Below are positions 59,061 to 64,000 of a DNA stretch of 64,000 nucleotides, piece after piece. This DNA comes from Hormiphora californensis (taxonomy: Eukaryota > Ctenophora > Tentaculata > Cydippida > Pleurobrachiidae), in NCBI GenBank assembly GCA_020137815.1, contig CM035358.1:3740292-3804291 (forward strand). Reading direction: 5' to 3'. The stretch's first letter is position 1. Every line of letters begins with the position of its first letter. Position numbers and translations under genes: made by a program. The notes beneath the pieces were generated by a model. That model was not told the DNA's origin, made no database searches, and was given only the letters and a program-made list of their open reading frames with translations.

Positions 59061-59300
59061 TGAGTTTTCAAAGACTTAAATACAAAACAGGATACAAACA
59101 GCTAAAAAACATTTCAATTTCATTGTCACTTCTCTCCCTTCTCTCCGTTTAGTTTCTCGTCTGTTTCCTCGAACACCTTCTTCTGCATCTCTGCTATCTC
59201 ATTATATATGGATTTTATTTGTTGATTTTGGTAAAGAAAACACTTGGATATTGTAACTTTAAATAAGGTTGATATAAAAGTAATAAATTAAGTTACAAAA

Positions 59301-59609
59301 CTACTCAGTCATCATTCCGACACCACACAACATTTTCTTGCCCCAATCAGCGACTAGAGTCGAACACAGACCAGTGATGCTCATATTCGCCTCCTCGCAC
59401 TCTTCCATCTCTCCCAGGAGCTGAACCACACTGGCAGGCAGAGTCTCCCCGATCATGGCCGATAGTCCCCCTGGCAGGACGGTAGAGGTGGGTTGTTTAT
59501 GGGACAAACTGACTGCTATCGCAGAATATTTCATGGTGTTGTTCACCACACGGCGGGACAGTTGCCGGCCAGTTGTAGTGGCAGCACGACGGAACGCCCC
59601 ACTATACAT
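59301..59609 (-). CDS. Small protein of 102 residues, unknown
   Basis: ATG at 59609 on the complement, stop at 59301, no introns. The first 21 residues (MYSGAFRRAATTTGRQLSRR and V) are basic, rich in Ala/Thr and lacking acid residues, as in mitochondrial presequences. The rest includes VLPGGLSAMIGETLPASVVQ and an acidic EMEECEEANMS. I do not recognise the family. It starts 138 bp after the NFU1 stop on the same strand and belongs to the duplicated block, whose other copy has lost the N-terminus. Conservation of the reading frame between copies up to the insertion suggests it was coding when duplicated. Confidence 0.5.
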   Translation of the reverse strand: MYSGAFRRAATTTGRQLSRRVVNNTMKYSAIAVSLSHKQPTSTVLPGGLSAMIGETLPASVVQLLGEMEECEEANMSITGLCSTLVADWGKKMLCGVGMMTE

Positions 59610-59746
59610 GTCTAGAGAGAGGGAGGTTAGAAAGTGGATTAGTTGTGTGAAATAAGATTAAACACTGATAAGCAACAAACAATGAGTTTTCAAAGACTTA
59701 AATACAAAACAGGATACAAACAGCTAAAAAACATTTCAATTTCATG

Positions 59747-60457
59747 TCACTTCTCTCCCTTCTCTCCGTTTAGTTTCTCGTCTGTTTCCTCGAACACCTT
59801 CTTCTGCATCTTTGCTATCTCATCATCCACCGCCTCAACGGACAGAACCTCCGGAACATAAAACTGCATCATGTTCTCAATACCATTCTTGAGCGTTACT
59901 GAAGAACTGGGACAGCCAGAACAGGATCCTTGGAGGGCAAGTTTTACAATACCATCCTCAAAACTGACGAACCGGATATCACCTCCATCCTCCTGAACAG
60001 TCGGTCTGATTCGGGTATCCAGTAGCTCCTTGATCATGATTGTAGTTTCATCGTCGTCAGCATTGATAATAGTGTCACTTGATCCAAGGGAAGCATCATC
60101 CAAAATAACAGGCTGGTTACTGGCGAAGAAATCCATCAGACAGGCGAAAATGTCTGGCTTCAGTAAGTTCCATGCCTGGTCATTGTCGTCCTTAGTTACA
60201 CTGATAAAATCAGTTGCAATGAAAACCCTGGTAACTCCATCAATTCTAAAAAGTTGTCGCGCCAAAGGGGACACTCTACTGCTTTCAATGGAGTTGAAAT
60301 CGTAAGTTCCGATGTGATCTAGGACCTGTATTCCCGGTACAAATTTGAGACTGTTCGGGTTTGGAGTAGTTTGCGTCTGTATGAACATATTTCGGACGGG
60401 TTGGATGGCCCATGGTTGTCTGGCTGACTTTTGGAACAGTCGTAGAACACTTCTCAT
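59747..60457 (-). CDS. NFU1: NFU1 iron-sulfur cluster scaffold, intronless
   Basis: Mitochondrial scaffold that passes 4Fe-4S clusters to lipoate synthase and respiratory-complex proteins. ATG at 60457 (complement), 236 residues to a TGA. Residues 1-24 ([20 protein letters not shown]...) are a basic presequence. The N-terminal NFU domain is [18 protein letters not shown] to about 120 ([25 protein letters not shown]). The C-terminal NifU-like domain from ~155 has [20 protein letters not shown], then [20 protein letters not shown] with the cluster-binding C-x2-C, and [10 protein letters not shown]. Length and domain order match metazoan NFU1. Absence of introns is unusual here beside intron-rich genes and suggests a retrocopy with an intact frame. 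A large foldback begins five bases upstream of the ATG. The 3' end is partly duplicated downstream. Confidence 0.9.
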   Translation of the reverse strand: MRSVLRLFQKSARQPWAIQPVRNMFIQTQTTPNPNSLKFVPGIQVLDHIGTYDFNSIESSRVSPLARQLFRIDGVTRVFIATDFISVTKDDNDQAWNLLKPDIFACLMDFFASNQPVILDDASLGSSDTIINADDDETTIMIKELLDTRIRPTVQEDGGDIRFVSFEDGIVKLALQGSCSGCPSSSVTLKNGIENMMQFYVPEVLSVEAVDDEIAKMQKKVFEETDEKLNGEKGEK

Positions 60458-60461
60458 CACT

Positions 60462-61344
60462 AGGGATCCCTAAAAAAGTTCAGTATTTACACAGAGTTTA
60501 CACAGTCTTTACTCAGTCGTTACACCCAGAGCGGCGCGTGCTGCGCACAGTGGCTTTTTCCAAGAAAATATTGGATTGTGTGCTGCACAATTGACAAAAT
60601 TGAGCGCTGCGGCGAAAAAAGTTTCCGAAAACGCTGCAAATCGAGTGCGAAAGACGCAGTCGTTACACCCAGAGCGGCGCGGGCGCTCTGGGTTAGGGTT
60701 ATCTATTTGTGCAACGAAAGTCATACTGGAATGTTCGGGCGTCCAGCATGATGACCAGGGGACTTAAGGGGTTCAGAGAATCACTTGCGCGTAGGCAGCA
60801 ACCCTGTGGGCGAGCCGTACGGGCCGATAGTTATACTCCATTTTTTTTCAACTGTTCACCCCCCAAAGTCGTGCGCGGAATTGTTTTGCGCGTTTATCAC
60901 ATGTTAACGTGTAGCGCGCGCCACCCAAATTCTAATTTTTATTAAATTTCAGTTTTTGGGTGAACAGTTGAAAAAAAATGGACTTTAATAATAGTTTTTT
61001 AAAGTTTTTAAAAGTTAATAAAAGTTAAAAATGCGCGGCACCCTGAAAAGCCGAAAAAAATTAACTTTTTCAGGGTTCCGCGCATTTTTAACTATTTATA
61101 ACTTTTATTAACTTTTAAAAACTTTAAAAAACTATTATTAACTATCGGCCCGTACGGCTCGCCCACAGGGTTGCTGCCTGCGCGCATATGATTCTCTGAA
61201 TCCATTTAGACCCCCGGTCCTCATGCTGGACGCCCGAAGTCTCGAAAAGCCAATTCCAAAGATCGATAACCCTACTCTGGGTGTAACGACTGAGTAAAGA
61301 CTGTGTAAACTCTGTGTAAATACTGAACTTTTTTAGGGATCCCT
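60462..61344. mobile_element. Large foldback (inverted repeat) upstream of NFU1
   Basis: Both ends are AGGGATCCCT. The left arm runs CTAAAAAAGTTCAG...CAGTCGTTACACCCAGAG, then at 60730-60832 GGGCGTCCAGCATGA...GGCGAGCCGTACGGGCC. The right arm carries the complements at 61140-61240 and 61268-61344. The centre (60990-61135) is AT-rich with a GCGCGG hairpin. About 144 bp between two copies of CAGTCGTTACACCCAGAGCG are extra in the left arm. No transposase seen. Confidence 0.85.
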
Positions 61345-61565
61345 CTAAACAGTGGCAGTTTGTGACACAGGACCGGTGAAAGAGGGTGAAAACGAAACGA
61401 AAAGTCACAAAAATCACAAACTTTGGGAAGAATTTTTTTGTTTTTTGTTTCAAAACCTGGTAAAGTGCGATGCTTTGGCAGTAACGCGCGAACATTTTGG
61501 TTATTGCGACGCGCGCGTAGTTTTTCATCACAGAAATAAAATTGCGAAGTTCAAAAATTCAGATT

Positions 61566-61732
61566 GGCAAACGTTGCTGGCCCCCTGTTCTGCGCCACGC
61601 GCAGCGCGGGATAAGGCAGCGCTTTTCAAAAATTCAGATTTCTCTTTTGAAAATTTCGAATTTTTTTAATTTCTAATTTTCTGTTGAAAAGCGCTGCCTT
61701 ATCCCGCGCTGCGGGGGCCAGCAACGTTTGCC
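61566..61732. repeat. Second foldback
   Basis: GGCAAACGTTGCTGGCCCC and GGGATAAGGCAGCGCTTTTC at the left pair with GAAAAGCGCTGCCTTATCCC and GGGGCCAGCAACGTTTGCC at the right. Confidence 0.85.
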
Positions 61733-62369
61733 AAAATTTTCTGCCTCTTGGTGTGTCTTGGTGTGTCTTGACGCCCCTGCAGCCAGTTATTTACATCCCT
61801 ATTCCCTTCACATTTCAAAATAATGATTTTATTGCAAACATCGATGTTTTAAGTCAAATATTGCTCTAAAACTAGAAATCGCCAATTGTCAACGGTTTTT
61901 GCTTTTGCCAAGGCGGTGCCACCGTTAACACCCGTTGTTTACAGCTTAGGAGATGTCACAGTTGGTTCAAACAATATTGGCTATTTATTTTCAGTTTTAT
62001 TTTCCAAACGTCACACCACAATATTGCTGCTAAGAGAGAAACACAAGTTAGAATTTTCAATTTAAACACAAAAAACTCTCCAAATTCCGAGGTTAAACTT
62101 AAGGGTACACCTCGGCAAAATTTTTGTCGAGTGCCCGCTTAGCTCTCCATATGGGGTTGTAGGGCATACCAAGCCGACCTCAAATATGCAATTTTAGCCC
62201 TTAACTCGAATTCATATTTTTGCTACAGCCCCTCAAAGTTTGACCCTAAAAACAGGTTTTTAAGGTCCCTAAATTTTATTTTTAGGGCTAGAAAGCTGAA
62301 AATTTAGGGATTCATAGAGGATACCAAGGTGTATAGCTCAAATAAAGCTGAATAAAGCTGAATAAAGCT
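61733..62369. other. No gene; short tandem repeat
   Basis: AT-rich DNA; four copies of GAATAAAGCT at 62338-62378 directly precede the LINE fragment. Confidence 0.6.
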
Positions 62370-64000
62370 GAATAAAGCTATGAAAGAAACATCCAATCTC
62401 AAACAGGATAAATTTCTATCGTGGAAGCTTGACTACGTGGCTGATGATCCAGCTGCTGTCAGTGGGTTATACAACAATCTGGGAAAAGACAAGATCCCAC
62501 AGGAGCTTCCAAACGGAAGTTCTTCGAGTGAAACAGCAGAAAACTTTGGCACTTTCTTCAAATCGAAAATCGAGGATATCTACGAGACGATCAGAGTTGA
62601 AAACGACAATCTGAACCATTGCCAGAACTACCACAAACTGACTACACTGGTGCCACATTTTCATCCTTCGTAAAGTAACTGAAGAGGAATCAGTGCTAAA
62701 TTCAATCTATGGAGAAAAAAGCACTGTGATCTCGATCCTATCCCTACCAGCAAACTCGTAGGTGTTCTCCCGAAGTTACTTCCTTTATCTCTGACATTGT
62801 CAACAAAAGCCTCACAAGAAGGTTAGTTCCTGAACAGCTGAAGCAATCACTGATTCGACCCTCGTTCAAGAAGAAAAGGAAGCCCGGAAGAACTAAATAA
62901 AACAGACGGTAATCCAACTTAGCTTTTATATCCAAGCTAATTGAAAAATGTGCGTCTATACAGCTTACGGAGCACCTTGAGACGAACGAACTGTTTCCAG
63001 GAGTTCAATCGGCGTACCGGGAAACATCATAGCACCGAGGACACACCTGGTAAAAGTAGTGAATGATCTTCTTTCTAATACAGACACGAAGTCGAAGGCT
63101 GGTACTTGTGTATTGCTAGACCTCAGTGCTGCCTTCGACACGATTAACCATGAATTGTTACTTGGGAAACTGAGGGAGGAATTTATGGCGTTGATGGTAC
63201 TTGCCTTGAATGGTTTGCCTCCCTACCTCAAAGATAGGAAAGCTCTTTGAAAATTTTGATTGATACCTACATCCTTATTTCCCTTAGCCATCAACATCGG
63301 AGTTGCCACAGGGCTCTTTATACTTGGACCACTGTGTTCATTCTGTACACAAAAGAGCTGGAAAGTATTGCTAGGCACTATGGATGATGGTGAGCTCTAT
63401 GCTGACGATACTCAGTTGTTGATGTTTCTTTCAGCAACGATTCTCTCCTAGACTCGAGAAGAAACTGCAGGGTGCTTAAACCACATCAAAGCGTGGATGT
63501 ATCCAAGAACTTCCTCGACTCAACCCAGCCCCAAAACTGAATATGCCTGTTTTAAAACAAACATGATCAAACAGAAAACCCTGAAAGCCTTCAAACGATG
63601 AGCAACCATGATCTACAAAGCACTTACACTAGTAGGAACCTTGGTGTATTCTGGACTCAGAGAGCTCTCCCTATTGGTCACGATCCAGAACCGTAAGGGA
63701 CGTGTCAACTAGCCCTTATGAATCTTGGAAAATCCACAGAATGTTGGGTGTTAATTGAAAAGTCAACTCCGTTACAGTTAATACACAGCAGACTGGAACT
63801 ACTGTAACCAGCTCCTTGCTGGTTCTTCTGGCCAAGAAATAGGTCGATTACAGAAGATTCAAAAATCTGCAGCCGTTTCGTTCTTTGGACAACGCCTCTA
63901 CCAAGGCAACCACAAACCTCGCCAACAGCAACAGCTTCATTTTTCCTACCCGTTTCGAGAAAGGGTGCAGTACACAGTTGTGTCTACTGACATACAAAAC
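62370..64000 (+). mobile_element. Non-LTR retrotransposon (CR1/Jockey-type RT), decayed
   Basis: Fragments in changing frames follow a LINE ORF2: a pre-RT region (PQELPNGSSSSETAENFGTF then FKSKIEDIYETI), SLIRPSFKKKRKPGR, AFISKLIEKCASIQLTEHLE, then VNDLLSNTDTKSKAGTCVLL DLSAAFDTINHELLLGKL (RT motif A, catalytic Asp in DLSAAFD) and GELYADDTQLLMF (RT motif C, YADD). Several stops and frameshifts lie between (for example 62663, 62895, 63250). The order matches the CR1/L2-like clade. The copy continues beyond the window's right edge; the endonuclease domain was not found. Confidence 0.85.

Larger units (their letters stand above)
58677..59823 (-). repeat. Tandem duplication: small ORF plus NFU1 3' end
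   Basis: Copy 1 is 58677-59206 and copy 2 is 59207-59823. Both start TATGGATTTTATTTGTTGAT and end in the NFU1 C-terminal coding sequence. Copy 1 lacks about 117 bp (59549-59665 of copy 2) that encode the start of the small ORF, and has a ~23-bp insertion near 58815. Its NFU1 piece is only the last ~25 codons plus 3' flank. Confidence 0.9.

Overview
The window is nuclear DNA of an animal, most likely an early-branching invertebrate such as a sponge; the taxon is inferred, not proven. The reasons are GT-AG introns with phase-consistent exons, animal gene families (an EF-hand NADPH oxidase, rhodopsin-like receptors, TMEM65, NFU1, a Sec20/BNIP1 copy, a WD40/U-box protein), non-LTR and Penelope-like retroelements, hAT-like and pogo-like MITEs, and very abundant (CT)n/(GA)n microsatellites. 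There is no bacterial gene organisation.

Layout. 1-10 kb: no convincing complete gene; a broken LINE ORF1 fragment (about 299-800, minus), MITEs, inverted repeats and microsatellites. 10.2-19.6 kb: several exon-like 5' pieces, three ending in the same intron phase, probably alternative first exons of the oxidase, plus a small FLYWCH-like gene at 14.8-15.2 kb. 19.4-43.2 kb: a NOX5-type oxidase on the plus strand, read as 25 exons with agreeing phases and 1011 codons. Its 6.5-kb ninth intron holds, on the minus strand, a gene for a GPI-anchored secreted protein, whose own second intron holds an intronless rhodopsin-like GPCR. 44.3-45.4 kb: TMEM65 (minus, five exons, 200 codons). 45.7-46.4 kb: Penelope-like remnant with a GIY-YIG domain. 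47.4-57.7 kb: a WD40/U-box gene (minus, nine exons, 349 codons) whose introns hold a frameshifted F5/8-type lectin gene, an intact LINE ORF1 without an RT, an orphan exon and a second GPCR (plus strand). 57.9-60.5 kb: a broken intronless Sec20/BNIP1 copy, a tandemly duplicated small ORF, and intronless NFU1. 60.5-61.7 kb: two large foldback structures. 62.4-64 kb: a decayed LINE reverse transcriptase running off the window.

The most unusual signal is a set of tandem repeats that sit on splice junctions and copy the splice site. A 29-bp unit of about 27 copies carries the acceptor of a late NOX intron. A 30-bp unit of ten copies carries the donor of the GPI-protein gene and stays open in the exon's frame. 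A 42-bp and a 32-bp duplication carry donors, a 32/33-bp triplet carries an acceptor, and a 12-bp array carries branch-point and pyrimidine-tract motifs. Four of the repeat units contain AG|GT, the proto-splice motif invoked in the tandem-duplication model of intron gain. The second notable pattern is the multi-level nesting of genes in introns.
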